Counted from the stretch's first letter, positions 1-9,888 are shown. The stretch is DNA of 64,000 nt from Microthrixaceae bacterium (GCA_023957975.1 JAMLGM010000001.1:372001-436000); one strand, 5' to 3'. Program-made: numbers and translations. Notes: generated by a model not told the origin, from the sequence alone.

Positions 1-202
1 TGTGCCGCTGTCGGGTGGTGCGCTCAACGGAGTCGACGCCCTGTATTCGACCGTGCAGATGCCCAAGGGCATTCCGGTTGCGACGGTCGCGGTCGACGGG
101 TCGATGAATGCAGCCCTGCTCGTCGTGCAGATGTTGGCGATCAGTGACGCGGATCTCGCTGCCAAACTCGCCGATCACCGCGCCGAGATGGCCGGCGCTT
201 GA
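1..202 (+). CDS. purE: PurE, N5-carboxyaminoimidazole ribonucleotide mutase (3' end only)
   Basis: C-terminal fragment of the mutase that converts N5-CAIR to CAIR in purine synthesis. The reading frame is open at the window edge (first full codon at base 2), so the N-terminal two thirds lie outside. The visible part has the family's conserved tail: a loop ending in LNGVDALYS, then VQMP, then [11 protein letters not shown], an N-A-LL helix and a short C-terminal helix. purB starts 30 nt downstream on the same strand, so this is the first visible gene of a pur operon. The GTG at base 2 is an internal valine, not a start. Confidence 0.9.
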   Translation, partial: VPLSGGALNGVDALYSTVQMPKGIPVATVAVDGSMNAALLVVQMLAISDADLAAKLADHRAEMAGA

Positions 203-232
203 ACTCCCAGCACCCCACCCGATGAGGACTCC

Positions 233-1663
233 GTGAGCGACACCTCGATTCCGAACGTACTCGCAGCCCGCTACGCATCGACCGAGATGGTCGAGGTGTG
301 GTCGCCGCGCCGCAAGGTGATCCTCGAGCGGCAGTTGTGGATCGCGGTGATGCGTGCGCAGGCGGAACTCGGCATCGACATCCCCGCCGAAGCGATCGCC
401 GCGTACGAGTCGGTGATCGATCAGGTCGATCTGACATCCATTGCGGAGCGTGAACGGGTCACCCGCCACGACGTGAAGGCGCGCATCGACGAGTTCTGTG
501 CACTGGCCGGCCACGAACACATCCACAAGGGGATGACGAGTCGCGACCTCACCGAGAACGTCGAACAGCTTCAGATCCGCCTGGCGCTCGAGTTGGTACG
601 CGACCGAATGGTGAGCGCGCTCGCGAAGCTGGGCAATCGGGTCGGCGAATTCGCCGAGCAGCCGCTGACCGGCCGGAGCCACAACGTGGCGGCGCAGACG
701 ACCACGCTGGGCAAACGCTTTGCCAACGCCGGCCAGGAGCTGCTCGTCGCGTTCGACCGCATCGAAGACCTGTTGGAGCGCTACCCGCTGCGGGGATTGA
801 AAGGCCCGGTGGGCACCCAACAGGATCAAATGGATCTGCTGGGAGGCGATGCGAGGGCGATGGGTGAACTCGAAGCTCGAGTTGCTGCACACCTCGGGTT
901 CGGGCACGTGCTCACCAACGTCGGTCAGGTCTACCCACGAAGCCTCGACTTCGATGTCGTTGCGGCATTGGTGCAGGCCGCGGCGGCTCCCTCCAGCCTG
1001 GCGACGACCATGCGCTTGATGGCCGGTCATGATCTTGTGACCGAGGGGTTCAAGCCGGGCCAGGTGGGTTCGTCGGCGATGCCGCACAAGATGAACAGCC
1101 GCAGCTGCGAACGCATCTGTGGGTTTCACACCATCCTCAACGGGTATCTCACGATGGTCGGAGGCCTCGCGGGAGACCAGTGGAACGAGGGAGACGTCAG
1201 TTGTTCGGTGGTGCGCCGCGTGGCGTTGCCCGACGCGTTCTTCGCCATCGATGGTCTTTTCGAGACGTTGTTGACGGTGCTCGACGAACTCGGCGCGTAT
1301 CCGGCGGTGATCCAGCGCGAACTCGACCGCTATCTGCCATTCCTCGCCACGACCAAGGTGCTCATGGCGGCGGTTCAACACGGTGTCGGGCGCGAGGTCG
1401 CCCATGAGGTCATCAAGGAGCATGCCGTGGCCGCAGCTCTGGCGATGCGCGAACACCTGGACGGTTCAAACGACCTCGTCGAGCGCCTCGAGACGGATGA
1501 TCGCCTCGGCTTGGCCCCGGGGACGCTCGCCGCGCTCTTCGCGGAACCGTTGCGTTTCACGGGCAACGCCGTCGCCCAGAGCGCGGCGTTCGTCGACCAG
1601 GTCGAGGCCCTGGCACGTCGTTACCCAGCAGCCGCAGCCTACGCTCCGGCCCCGATCCTGTAG
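233..1663 (+). CDS. purB: Adenylosuccinate lyase
   Basis: 476 aa, normal family length. PurB cleaves SAICAR to AICAR and fumarate, and adenylosuccinate to AMP and fumarate. The fumarase/lyase signature is clear around residues 280-295 (GSSAMPHKMNS), which carries the mobile catalytic-loop serine. An N-terminal HDVKA and a GMTSRDLTENV segment match the H and T/S positions of the active site. The start is GTG, 30 nt after purE, with purC 33 nt downstream, so the gene sits inside the purE-B-C-S-Q run. Nothing looks broken. Confidence 0.95.
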   Translation: MSDTSIPNVLAARYASTEMVEVWSPRRKVILERQLWIAVMRAQAELGIDIPAEAIAAYESVIDQVDLTSIAERERVTRHDVKARIDEFCALAGHEHIHKGMTSRDLTENVEQLQIRLALELVRDRMVSALAKLGNRVGEFAEQPLTGRSHNVAAQTTTLGKRFANAGQELLVAFDRIEDLLERYPLRGLKGPVGTQQDQMDLLGGDARAMGELEARVAAHLGFGHVLTNVGQVYPRSLDFDVVAALVQAAAAPSSLATTMRLMAGHDLVTEGFKPGQVGSSAMPHKMNSRSCERICGFHTILNGYLTMVGGLAGDQWNEGDVSCSVVRRVALPDAFFAIDGLFETLLTVLDELGAYPAVIQRELDRYLPFLATTKVLMAAVQHGVGREVAHEVIKEHAVAAALAMREHLDGSNDLVERLETDDRLGLAPGTLAALFAEPLRFTGNAVAQSAAFVDQVEALARRYPAAAAYAPAPIL

Positions 1664-1696
1664 TCGCTTCTCCTCCCGCCCCAGAAAGGGCCACCC

Positions 1697-2581
1697 ATGA
1701 TTGATCTCGGTCTCCCCCACATCTACTCCGGCAAGGTCCGCGACATCTATGACGCCGGCGACGGGCGCTGGGTCATGGTCGCTTCGGACCGCATCAGCGC
1801 CTTCGACGTGGTCATGAACGAGCCCGTTCCCAACAAGGGCAGGGTCCTCACCGCAATGTCGGCGTTCTGGTTTGAACAGTTCGCCGATCTCGTCGGGAGT
1901 CATCTCATCTCCACCGATCTCGCCGATCTGCCGGAGGGCGCCCGAAACGATGAAATCGCCGGACGGTTCATGCTGGTCCGCAAGGCGGAGATGCTGCCGA
2001 TCGAGTGCATCGTGCGCGGATATATCACCGGATCGGCATGGAAGGAATACAAGAACCACTCCACGATGCACGGACAGCGGCTCGCCGCCGGGCTACAGGA
2101 ATCGGACAAGCTCCCCGAGCCGGTATTCACGCCCTCGACCAAGGCCGAAGTCGGGGACCACGACGAGAACATCAGCTTTGAGCAGGCGGTCGACATCGTC
2201 GGCGCCGAGTTGGCCAGCAAGGCTCGCGACCTGTCGATTGAGTTGTATCGGCGTGGTTCCGAGCTGGCGGCGCAACGGGGCATCATCATTGCCGATACGA
2301 AGTTCGAGATGGGGATCCTCGATGGCGAACTCGTGCTCGCTGATGAGGTGCTGACGCCGGACTCGTCGCGCTTTTGGCCCGTCGATTCGTGGATCCCGGG
2401 AACCACCCCTCCGAGCTTTGATAAGCAGCCGGTTCGCGACTATCTCGAGACCCTCGACTGGGACAAGACCCCGCCGCCCCCGCAACTTCCCGGTGAGGTG
2501 GTCGCTGCATCGAGCCAGCGTTATGCCGAGGCGTACGAACGGGTCTCCGGTCGGCGGCTGAGCGAGTGGCCCGGAGCCTGA
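1697..2581 (+). CDS. purC: SAICAR synthase
   Basis: 294 aa phosphoribosylaminoimidazole-succinocarboxamide synthase. It joins CAIR and aspartate using ATP, immediately before PurB acts. The N-terminus has the nucleotide-binding GKVRDIYD segment. The family signature IECIVRGYITGSAWKEY lies near residues 95-112, and the C-terminal half has the IIADTKFEMG segment. ATG start with upstream AGAAAGG as a plausible ribosome binding site. It belongs to the purE-B-C-S-Q series. Confidence 0.95.
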   Translation: MIDLGLPHIYSGKVRDIYDAGDGRWVMVASDRISAFDVVMNEPVPNKGRVLTAMSAFWFEQFADLVGSHLISTDLADLPEGARNDEIAGRFMLVRKAEMLPIECIVRGYITGSAWKEYKNHSTMHGQRLAAGLQESDKLPEPVFTPSTKAEVGDHDENISFEQAVDIVGAELASKARDLSIELYRRGSELAAQRGIIIADTKFEMGILDGELVLADEVLTPDSSRFWPVDSWIPGTTPPSFDKQPVRDYLETLDWDKTPPPPQLPGEVVAASSQRYAEAYERVSGRRLSEWPGA

Positions 2582-2586
2582 TCCTC

Positions 2587-2620
2587 CCGGTTCAAACCGG
2601 CCCGGACCGAATCACGGTCC
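2587..2620 (+). other. Two small tandem hairpins between purC and purS
   Basis: The 73-nt purC-purS gap, unusually wide for this cluster, holds two consecutive inverted repeats. CCGGT/ACCGG (2587-2600) has a 4-nt loop, and GGACCG/CGGTCC (2604-2620) has a 5-nt loop. Neither is followed by a T tract, so they do not look like an intrinsic terminator. They could affect mRNA stability or be incidental in GC-rich DNA. The purS ribosome binding site (GAAAGAG) follows at about 2640. Confidence 0.35.
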
Positions 2621-2654
2621 ATGTCGCCCCCGTCAATGTGAAAGAGTTTCCAAC

Positions 2655-2909
2655 ATGATCTTCGACTGTCACGTGGATGTGCAGCTTCGCCCCGGCATCG
2701 CCGACCCGCAGGGATCGACGATTGAACGGGCGATGCCCGCACTGGGTTTCGATGGAGTGAGTGGGGTGCGCGTCGGAAAGAGCATCCGTTTCCAGGTCGA
2801 GGCGAGCGACGAGGCATCCGCTCGAAGCGAGGTCGAGGACATGTGCGCCCGATTCTTGACCAACCCGGTCATCGAGGACGCCGTCATCGATCTCGTGGAG
2901 CGCAGCTGA
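2655..2909 (+). CDS. purS: FGAM synthase subunit PurS
   Basis: 84 aa, typical for PurS, the small dimeric subunit that bridges PurL and PurQ in three-part FGAM synthetases. The order is as in the family: a beta strand (FDCHVDVQL), the PGIADPQGSTIERA segment, GFDGVSGVRVGKSIRF, and a C-terminal helix and strand ending with NPVIEDAVIDL. GAAAGAG 8 nt before the ATG is a fair ribosome binding site. purQ follows after a single base, which implies translational coupling. The presence of PurS predicts the short PurL found at 4326. Confidence 0.95.
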   Translation: MIFDCHVDVQLRPGIADPQGSTIERAMPALGFDGVSGVRVGKSIRFQVEASDEASARSEVEDMCARFLTNPVIEDAVIDLVERS

Positions 2910-2910
2910 C

Positions 2911-3579
2911 ATGGCCGTCACGGTTGGGGTGGTTCAGTTCCCTGGGACGAACTGCGAACTCGACGTGATCGAAGGCGTCGCCTCGCTCGGAGCCCAAGGT
3001 TCCATTCTGTGGCACGGAGATGACTCGGTGGGGTCGGTGGATGCCGTGGTGATAGCTGGTGGGTTCGCCCATGGCGATTACCTCCGCCCCGGGGCCATCG
3101 CCCGTTTTTCGCCGATCATGGCGGCGGTCGCCCAATTCGCGGCAGATGGAGGCCCGGTCGTCGGGATCTGCAACGGGTTCCAGGTTCTGACCGAAGCAGG
3201 GCTGCTGCCCGGGGCGTTGCAGAAAAACGCCGGTCTCAAATTCAAGTGCGCCGAGACGGAACTGCGAGTTGAGACGACCGATTCGGTGTTGACGGGAGAC
3301 GCCCGGGCTGGTCAGGTTCTTCGCATGCCCATCAATCATTTCGAGGGCAATTACACCTGTTCGGCCGAGACGTTGGCTCACCTGCGTGACGAGGACCGCG
3401 TCGTGGTGCGCTACGTCGACAATCCGAATGGCTCGATCGACAACATCGCCGGGGTCTGTTCCGCCGGTCGCAATGTCGTGGGGCTGATGCCGCACCCCGA
3501 ACGGGCCACCCACGAGTTGTTGGGCTCAACCGATGGTCGCGTGTTGCTGGGATCGCTTCTGAGCGCAGCAACACAGTAA
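2911..3579 (+). CDS. purQ: FGAM synthase glutaminase subunit PurQ
   Basis: 222 aa class I glutamine amidotransferase that supplies ammonia to PurL. The nucleophile elbow is GICNGFQ near residue 88, carrying the catalytic cysteine. The catalytic His-Glu pair is in the C-terminal MPHPERA. The N-terminus VGVVQFPGTNCELD is diagnostic for PurQ. It starts 1 nt after the purS stop. A long inverted repeat follows the stop and separates it from a convergent gene. Confidence 0.96.
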   Translation: MAVTVGVVQFPGTNCELDVIEGVASLGAQGSILWHGDDSVGSVDAVVIAGGFAHGDYLRPGAIARFSPIMAAVAQFAADGGPVVGICNGFQVLTEAGLLPGALQKNAGLKFKCAETELRVETTDSVLTGDARAGQVLRMPINHFEGNYTCSAETLAHLRDEDRVVVRYVDNPNGSIDNIAGVCSAGRNVVGLMPHPERATHELLGSTDGRVLLGSLLSAATQ

Positions 3580-3646
3580 AGCCCGGCGGTGTTCGATCCG
3601 CCGACGAACGGGATCGACCGGTCGTCGGCGGATCGCCCGCGGGGCT
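3579..3646. terminator. Bidirectional terminator between purQ and the convergent small gene
   Basis: A perfect 14-bp inverted repeat (CGATCCGCCGACGA at 3594-3607 with its complement at 3622-3635) surrounds a 14-nt loop. An outer AAGCCC/GGGGCTT pairing flanks it. It fills the gap between two convergent stop codons, the expected place for a shared terminator. There is no long T tract. Confidence 0.6.
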
Positions 3647-4051
3647 TCAGCGCTTGATGCCGGCCTTGGCCAAGACCTCGGCGCTCACGCCGACCTTTCG
3701 CCAGGTCGAATACTCGATGCCTTTGGCCTTGGAGTATGCCTGACCAACCTTGATGAACTCGGCTTCGAGTTCGGTGATATCGACATCTGTATCGATGGTC
3801 GAGAGTTCCTTTTCGAGGTTGGCCTGCTCCTGCAACAAGAGAACTTCTTGCAGCGCATCTGCGGTCGGAAGTTCGTCGGCGATCGCGCCGAGACGCTTGG
3901 TGATCGATTCTGTGGTGCGCTTGCGGCCACGTTTCGGCTTGTTGGACTGAAGCGCGGTGAGATACGTCTTGACCGCTCGGCTCTGGTGGCGTCCGGCGGC
4001 CAATGCTTCCTTGTGCGCGTCACTCATAGGACGTGTCGTACCGTCTTGCAT
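3647..4051 (-). CDS. Small basic protein with AT-hook-like motif, function unknown
   Basis: 134 aa that I cannot assign to a named family with confidence. Visible parts are an N-terminal helical segment rich in K/R and A, and a strongly basic KPKRGRKR patch near residues 37-44 that resembles an AT-hook. A charged helix or coiled-coil stretch follows (QEVLLLQEQANLEKEL). The C-terminal segment (AKGIEYSTWRKVGVSAEVL) looks like a small helix-turn-helix or helical DNA-binding unit. ATG with GGAGAT 8 nt upstream fixes the start; an in-frame ATG nine codons in is the alternative. It interrupts the pur cluster on the opposite strand. A chromatin-type DNA-binding role is inference only. Confidence 0.7.
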   Translation of the reverse strand: MQDGTTRPMSDAHKEALAAGRHQSRAVKTYLTALQSNKPKRGRKRTTESITKRLGAIADELPTADALQEVLLLQEQANLEKELSTIDTDVDITELEAEFIKVGQAYSKAKGIEYSTWRKVGVSAEVLAKAGIKR

Positions 4052-4313
4052 TATTCACATCTCCGTCATGGATTACTTGGGGCGACGCTCGTCGCCAACG
4101 GGGGCCGATCCGCACACTTACCAGGCCATCGTCAGATCGAGCGAACGTCCAAATGTTACACGGCCTATTTCGGTGCCGGTGGACACCCGTTGATTTGTTG
4201 ATCTGACTTCGCCAGCATCTTCATCAACCGTATTTCACCGCATTGCCGAAATCGCGAAGGCGGCATCACCCGGTGTCGCAACCGCGACGGCCGACCCACC
4301 GCCGGTTGCCCGC

Positions 4314-4319
4314 TAGATT
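4314..4319 (+). promoter_or_regulatory. -10 box of a leaderless promoter for purL
   Basis: TAGATT ends 6 nt before the purL ATG at 4326, so transcription should start at or next to the start codon. No Shine-Dalgarno sequence is present in the gap. The upstream 4052-4313 stretch otherwise holds only the start region of the reversed small gene, and I see no further gene there. Confidence 0.6.
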
Positions 4320-4325
4320 TTCGCT

Positions 4326-6572
4326 ATGGCCGCACCCGTAGATGTTCCCGTCCACCAAGCGTTGGGGCTCACCGACAGTGAGCTTGACGACATCATCGAG
4401 ACGCTGGGACGCGAACCCAACCATCTGGAATTGGCGATGTACTCGGTGATGTGGTCGGAACATTGTTCCTACAAGTCGTCGCGGGTCCACCTGAAGCGCC
4501 TCCCCACCGAGGCCGAGTGGGTGATGGTGGGGCCTGGCGAGAACGCCGGAGTGGTCGATGTCGGCGACGGCATCGCGCTGGCGATGCGTATCGAGAGCCA
4601 CAACCACCCCTCCGCGATCGAGCCGTATCAGGGAGCAGCGACCGGGGTAGGTGGGATTCTGCGCGACATCTTCACGATGGGAGCACGGCCGATCGCGTTG
4701 ATGGACCCGTTGCGGTTCGGGTCGCTCGACGACGCCCGCAGCCGTTGGATCGCCGAAGGGGTCGTGTCGGGGGTGAGCGGCTATGGAAACTCCGTCGGTG
4801 TCCCCACGATCGGCGGCGAGACCGTTTTCGACGCGACCTACCAGGGCAATCCGCTCGTGAACGTGTTCTGCGCGGGGATCCTGCCCCACGAGCGTCTCGT
4901 GCTCGCCAAAGCGTCGGGTCACGGGAACCTCGCGGTGTTGTTGGGGTCGAGCACGGGACGTGACGGCATCGGTGGCGTGTCGGTGCTCGCTTCGGCAGGC
5001 TTCGGCGATGAGGAACAGGAACAGGCCAAGCGGCCGTCGGTGCAGGTGGGCGACCCCTATGAGGAAAAGCGCCTGATCGAGGCGTGTCTGGCGCTGCTCG
5101 ATGCGGGCTATGTCGTCGGCATCCAGGACCTCGGGGGAGCGGGCCTGGTATGCGCCACGTCGGAGACGGCTGCGAGCGGTGGCGTCGGCATGGACGTCTA
5201 CGTGCGCGCCGTACCCCAGCGAGAAGCCGACATGGAGCCCTTCGAGATCATGACTTCGGAGTCGCAGGAGCGGATGTTGGCGATCGTCGAGCCGTCGAAT
5301 CTCGAGGCGGTGCTCGGCATCTGTCGCCGGTGGGAGATCAACGCTGCGGTGGTGGGCACGGTCAACACCGAGGCGGATGGCATGTTGAGGATCTTCGACT
5401 GTGCCGATGCCTCCTCAGCGACCCCGGAGCGGATGGTGGGCTGTGTGCCAGCCAAGTCCCTCGATGAGGACAGCCCGGTGTATCACCGGCCGATGGCCGA
5501 GCCTGAGGGCCATTCGAAGCGTCGGGCGAACAGTGCGAACGGCCTTGCCGCGCCGGATGACGTCGCCGCAGACCTGCTGGAGATGTTGTGTGACACGAGT
5601 TGGGTGTACAGCCAGTACGACCATCAACTGTTTCTGAACACGGTGGAAACCCCCGGTGGCGATGCCGCGGTGTTGCGGCTCAAGCACCCGTCGACCGGCG
5701 CGGACACCGGCAAGGGCCTGGCGTTCACCACCGACGGCAATCACCGTTGGTGCGCGGTCGACCCGAGGGTGGGCACGGCGGCGACCGTGGCGGAATCCAT
5801 CATGAACCTCGCCTCGGTGGGTGCACGCCCGCTAGCGGTGGTGAACTGCCTGAACTTCGGCAACCCCGAACACCCGGTGGTCATGTGGCAGCTTTCCGAG
5901 GCGGTCGACGGGATGACCGAGGCTTGCCTCGCGTTCGGGGTGCCGGTGATCGGCGGCAACGTCAGCCTCTACAACGAGAGCCGCGGTTCCGACATCGATC
6001 CCACCCCGGTCGTGGGAACCCTTGGCCTCATCGACGAACTCACGGTTCGACCGCCATCGGTTGCGCTGGTCGAGGGTGGGCGGATTCTGTTGCTCGGCGA
6101 AACGCAGCGAGAGCTGTCGGGTTCGTTGTGGGCGCGCAACCAGGGCCATGTCGAGGGGACGTTGCCCGAGGTGGATTACGACGCGATCGCCAAGGTCGCG
6201 GGTCTGGTCCGGCAACTGGTTGCGGACCGGATGGTCGTCGGCACCCATGACGTGAGTTCCGGAGGCGTCGGCTTGGCGGTCGCGGAGATGGCGGTGCGAA
6301 GCGGGGTTGGGGCACGCCTCGCCCGGATTTCCGACCACATCGATCTGTTCTCCGAGTCCGTTGGCCGAACGATCGTGTGCGTCGAAGCAGACCGTGCCCG
6401 CGAGGTCCTCGACCTGTGCGAGTTGCACGGGGTGCCGGTGACACAACTCGGTGCGGCAGGCGGCGAGGTGCTGTCGGTGAAAGACCTCTTCGAGGTGCCG
6501 CTTTCCTCGGCGGTCAGCGCCTGGCGGGACCGGCTCAGCGACGCGCTCGGCTCGGGCACCGTCCAGGGTTGA
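4326..6572 (+). CDS. purL: FGAM synthase subunit PurL (short form)
   Basis: 748 aa, the short PurL that needs PurS and PurQ, both encoded just upstream. It converts FGAR, ATP and glutamine-derived ammonia to FGAM. Recognisable parts are [10 protein letters not shown] near residue 40, [21 protein letters not shown] near residues 90-110 (the ATP/FGAR-binding core), the second AIRS-type half with FTTDGN and GGNVSLYNE, and a C-terminal THDVSSGG. The ATG lies immediately behind a TAGATT box, so it is probably the first nucleotide of the transcript. purF follows after 68 nt. Confidence 0.96.
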   Translation: MAAPVDVPVHQALGLTDSELDDIIETLGREPNHLELAMYSVMWSEHCSYKSSRVHLKRLPTEAEWVMVGPGENAGVVDVGDGIALAMRIESHNHPSAIEPYQGAATGVGGILRDIFTMGARPIALMDPLRFGSLDDARSRWIAEGVVSGVSGYGNSVGVPTIGGETVFDATYQGNPLVNVFCAGILPHERLVLAKASGHGNLAVLLGSSTGRDGIGGVSVLASAGFGDEEQEQAKRPSVQVGDPYEEKRLIEACLALLDAGYVVGIQDLGGAGLVCATSETAASGGVGMDVYVRAVPQREADMEPFEIMTSESQERMLAIVEPSNLEAVLGICRRWEINAAVVGTVNTEADGMLRIFDCADASSATPERMVGCVPAKSLDEDSPVYHRPMAEPEGHSKRRANSANGLAAPDDVAADLLEMLCDTSWVYSQYDHQLFLNTVETPGGDAAVLRLKHPSTGADTGKGLAFTTDGNHRWCAVDPRVGTAATVAESIMNLASVGARPLAVVNCLNFGNPEHPVVMWQLSEAVDGMTEACLAFGVPVIGGNVSLYNESRGSDIDPTPVVGTLGLIDELTVRPPSVALVEGGRILLLGETQRELSGSLWARNQGHVEGTLPEVDYDAIAKVAGLVRQLVADRMVVGTHDVSSGGVGLAVAEMAVRSGVGARLARISDHIDLFSESVGRTIVCVEADRAREVLDLCELHGVPVTQLGAAGGEVLSVKDLFEVPLSSAVSAWRDRLSDALGSGTVQG

Positions 6573-6640
6573 GCACCCGCCGGGGCGGGCGCGCGGTCGC
6601 GGGTTCGCGACAGTCCCCGTTCGTGTGAAACGATGGAGAT

Positions 6641-8182
6641 GTGACGGCAATCGAGTCATTTCCCGGTGAGCTCTCGGATCGGGATCTCATCGATGACGGT
6701 CGACCCGGCGAGGAGTGTGGCGTCTTTGGCGTCTACGCCCCTGGCAAGGCCGTCGGCCACCTCTGCTATCTCGGAATCTTCGCGCTGCAGCACCGCGGCC
6801 AGGAGTCTGCAGGAATCGCCACCAGCGATGGCCATCACCTGACGGTGGTCAAAGACGTGGGGCTGGTCTCATCGGTGTTCGACGACCGCACGCTCGCGGC
6901 GCTCGACGGCCAGATGGGGATCGGCCACACCCGTTACTCGACCACCGGCTCAAGCGCGTGGATGAACTCCCAGCCGATGTTTCGCGATGTCGGCCACACC
7001 CAGTTAGCCCTCGCTCACAACGGAAACCTCGCCAACACCGCCGACCTGGCGGAGGAGGCGGGGATGCTTCCGGGTTTGGCGAGTTCCGATACCGAGGTGA
7101 TGGCGGAACTGCTGAGCCGTCAACTCGGCAGCGTTCCGGGAGGCTCGGGCAACGAGCTGGAACAGGCGCTGTGCGCGGTGCTTCCTTCGTTGCAGGGAGC
7201 GTTCTCGTTGGTGATCACCGACACGAACCACATCTTCGGTGTCCGCGATCCGAACGGTTTTCGTCCGCTGTGTCTCGGCCGGCTCGACGGTGGGTGGGTC
7301 CTCGCAAGTGAGACTCCAGCGCTCGACATCGTCGGAGCCCACTTCGTGCGCGAGATCGACCCCGGCGAAATGGTGGTCATCGATCGCGACGGCGTGCGCT
7401 CGTTGCGGGTGTTTCCTGAGGAACGGATCGATCCGACGCTTTGCTTGTTCGAGTTCGTGTACTTCGCCCGACCCGACTCGACGTTGTACGGGCGAAGTGT
7501 CCACGCCGCCCGGGTTCGTATGGGCGAGCGCCTTGCCCAACAATCGCCCGTCGAAGCCGACCTCGTCATGGGGGTTCCCGAGTCGGGGGTGCCGGCGGCG
7601 GAAGGATACGCCCGCCATTCGGCCATTCCGTTCGGACAAGGCCTGGTCAAGAACCGCTACATCGGAAGAACGTTCATCGCCCCGACCCAGGACATGCGGT
7701 CGATGGCGGTGCGGATGAAACTCAATCCGTTGCGCGAAAACATTGCCGGCAAACGTCTGGTGGTGGTCGACGATTCGATCGTTCGGGGAACGACAACTCG
7801 AGCGATGATCCAGATGCTTCGTGAGGCGGGAGCGATCGAGGTACACCTGCGCATCAGTTCGCCGCCGTATCGCTGGCCGTGTTTCTACGGCATGGACACG
7901 GGCACCCGATCGGAGTTGCTCGCCGCGAACATGACGGTCGACGAGATCCGTGACTACCTCGGCGTCGACACCTTGGCGTATCTGTCCCTCGATCGGCTGA
8001 TCGAGGCAACCGGTGCGACGAACGCCGGGTATTGCACCGCCTGCCTCACCGGGAACTATCCGGTTCCCGTTCCAGTGGAGTTGTCGACCGCGGCCGGGTC
8101 GACCTCGGACCTTTCGTCGGCCGATGAACGAGGGGATCACCGGATCGTCGACGTCGATGTCGCCGCCGGACCGAAGCCATGA
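6641..8182 (+). CDS. purF: Amidophosphoribosyltransferase
   Basis: 513 aa committed-step enzyme making phosphoribosylamine from PRPP and glutamine. The N-terminal glutaminase cysteine is Cys26 in EECGVFGVY, preceded by a propeptide that must be removed, as in Bacillus-type PurF. Cysteines in LCLFEFVY, WPCFYG and YCTAC match the four Fe-S ligands of that type. The PRPP loop is VVVDDSIVRGTT. A C-terminal tail of about 40 residues is low-complexity. GTG start; upstream AACGAT 6 nt before it could be a weak -10, since the GGAG is too close to act as a ribosome binding site. It overlaps purM by 4 nt. Confidence 0.95.
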   Translation: MTAIESFPGELSDRDLIDDGRPGEECGVFGVYAPGKAVGHLCYLGIFALQHRGQESAGIATSDGHHLTVVKDVGLVSSVFDDRTLAALDGQMGIGHTRYSTTGSSAWMNSQPMFRDVGHTQLALAHNGNLANTADLAEEAGMLPGLASSDTEVMAELLSRQLGSVPGGSGNELEQALCAVLPSLQGAFSLVITDTNHIFGVRDPNGFRPLCLGRLDGGWVLASETPALDIVGAHFVREIDPGEMVVIDRDGVRSLRVFPEERIDPTLCLFEFVYFARPDSTLYGRSVHAARVRMGERLAQQSPVEADLVMGVPESGVPAAEGYARHSAIPFGQGLVKNRYIGRTFIAPTQDMRSMAVRMKLNPLRENIAGKRLVVVDDSIVRGTTTRAMIQMLREAGAIEVHLRISSPPYRWPCFYGMDTGTRSELLAANMTVDEIRDYLGVDTLAYLSLDRLIEATGATNAGYCTACLTGNYPVPVPVELSTAAGSTSDLSSADERGDHRIVDVDVAAGPKP

Positions 8183-9234
8183 ACGACAATTCCACGGCCC
8201 AGCAAGGTGCCACCTACGAAGCGGCAGGCGTGTCGATTCATGCCGGCGACGAGGCGGTAGCTCGCATCAAGAACTCGGTGCGTTCGACGTTTCGACCTGA
8301 GGTGCTCGGCGACATCGGCGGGTTCGGAGGCCTCTTCGCCCTCGGGACTAGGTACCGCGACCCGGTGCTGGTGTCGACAACCGACGGCGTCGGCACAAAG
8401 GCGATGGTCGCGACCGCCGCGGGCCGCTTCGACACGATCGGACTCGATCTCGTGGCCATGTGTGTCGACGACCTGGTGTGCCAAGGCGCCGAGCCGCTGT
8501 TCTTTCTCGACTACATCAGCATCGGCAAACTCGACCCCGACCACGTCGCCAAACTGGTCGACGGGGTCGCTGAAGGTTGTCGCCAGGCGGGCTGCGCTCT
8601 GATCGGCGGTGAGATGGCCGAGCACCCGGGGGCCATGGATCCGGGAGAGTTCGATCTGGTCGGGTTTGCCGTCGGCGTCGTGGAACGAACCGAGATCATC
8701 GACGGATCCCGAGTGGCACCCGGCGACGTGTTGATCGGACTGCACTCGCCGGGGCTTCGTTCCAACGGCTACTCGCTGGCTCGCCACGTGGTGTTCGATG
8801 TCGCAGGCATGTCGCTCGAAGACCCGGCATGGGACGCGCAGGACGCCCCGAGCCTTGCGGATGAGTTGCTCGTTCCCTCGGTGATCTACGCGCCGACGGT
8901 TCGTGAACTGGGTTCGCAGGTGGAGATTCACTCCGTCGCCCACATCACCGGCGGTGGGATCGGCGGCAACTTGAATCGGGTACTCAACGACCACACCGAC
9001 GCCATCGTCGAGCGAGGGTCGTGGGAGCCACCGCGGATCTTCGCGGAGATTCAGCGGCTCGGGTCCATCTCCGACGAGGAGATGGCGAAGGTCTTCAACC
9101 TGGGTATCGGCATGATCGTGACCATTCCCGAAAGTGAGTCGCAGCGAGCGCTTGAGGTGCTCGAATCGCTCGGCCAGCGGGCGGCGGTGATCGGGCGGAT
9201 CGTCGAAGGCACCGGTGCGGTGGTGCTCTCGTGA
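8179..9234 (+). CDS. purM: AIR synthetase
   Basis: 351 aa phosphoribosylformylglycinamidine cyclo-ligase, which closes FGAM to AIR. Family landmarks are GFGGLFAL near residue 50, STDGVGTK, a D-D-L region followed by FFLDYIS, GGEMAEHPG and GLHSPGLRSNGYSLAR. The ATG overlaps the purF stop (ATGA), and the gene itself overlaps pyrE by 4 nt, so purF-purM-pyrE should be translated as a coupled unit. Confidence 0.96.
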   Translation: MNDNSTAQQGATYEAAGVSIHAGDEAVARIKNSVRSTFRPEVLGDIGGFGGLFALGTRYRDPVLVSTTDGVGTKAMVATAAGRFDTIGLDLVAMCVDDLVCQGAEPLFFLDYISIGKLDPDHVAKLVDGVAEGCRQAGCALIGGEMAEHPGAMDPGEFDLVGFAVGVVERTEIIDGSRVAPGDVLIGLHSPGLRSNGYSLARHVVFDVAGMSLEDPAWDAQDAPSLADELLVPSVIYAPTVRELGSQVEIHSVAHITGGGIGGNLNRVLNDHTDAIVERGSWEPPRIFAEIQRLGSISDEEMAKVFNLGIGMIVTIPESESQRALEVLESLGQRAAVIGRIVEGTGAVVLS

Positions 9235-9797
9235 CGACCGCCAAAGACCGTCTCGTTCGGCACCTGCTCGACCATTCGGTCAAACACGGTGATTTCACCC
9301 TCAAGTCGGGACGCAAATCGCCGTACTTCCTCGACTCCAAACAGACCGCGTGCGACCCCGATGGGGTTCAGCTCATGGCTGAGGTCGCACTCGAGTTCAT
9401 CCCGCCCGACGCCACCGCCATCGGCGGCATCACGGTGGGGGCCGACCCGGTGGCCTACGGGATCGCGGCAGTAGCCGCCACGAAAGGTCGCCGTCTGCGT
9501 AGTTTCACCATCCGCAAGGAGGCAAAGGACCATGGCGTCACCGGTCGAGTTGCCGGGGCGCTGCGGCCAGGGGACAAGGTGGTCATCACCGAGGACACGA
9601 CGTCTCGTGGCGTCACCATCGCTGACGCGGTGGAGACCGTACGCTCCTTTGGAGCCGAGCCAGTGTTGGTGCTGGCGCTTGTCGACCGGGGCGGTACCGC
9701 GGAGGGTTACGCCACCGCCGCAGGCGTGCCGTTCGTCGCGTTGACCACGGCGGAGGATCTCGGGTTCGCGCTGGACCGCGACACTGCCGAGGGCTGA
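9231..9797 (+). CDS. pyrE: Orotate phosphoribosyltransferase
   Basis: 188 aa enzyme joining orotate and PRPP to give OMP in pyrimidine synthesis. The PRPP loop appears as VITEDTTSRG near residues 118-127. The KSGRKSPYFLDSK motif at the N-terminus and the flexible-loop lysines IRKEAKDHG are in place. GTGA overlap with purM places a pyrimidine gene at the end of a purine operon, so both pathways may share this transcript. Confidence 0.93.
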   Translation: MTTAKDRLVRHLLDHSVKHGDFTLKSGRKSPYFLDSKQTACDPDGVQLMAEVALEFIPPDATAIGGITVGADPVAYGIAAVAATKGRRLRSFTIRKEAKDHGVTGRVAGALRPGDKVVITEDTTSRGVTIADAVETVRSFGAEPVLVLALVDRGGTAEGYATAAGVPFVALTTAEDLGFALDRDTAEG

Positions 9798-9888
9798 GCG
9801 GCCGCGCTCGGTTCGCACGGCGCTCGATCCGCAGAGAACTCGATCAACGAAACCCCATCTCAGGTTCGTTCCGCAAACGTCCGTTTCG

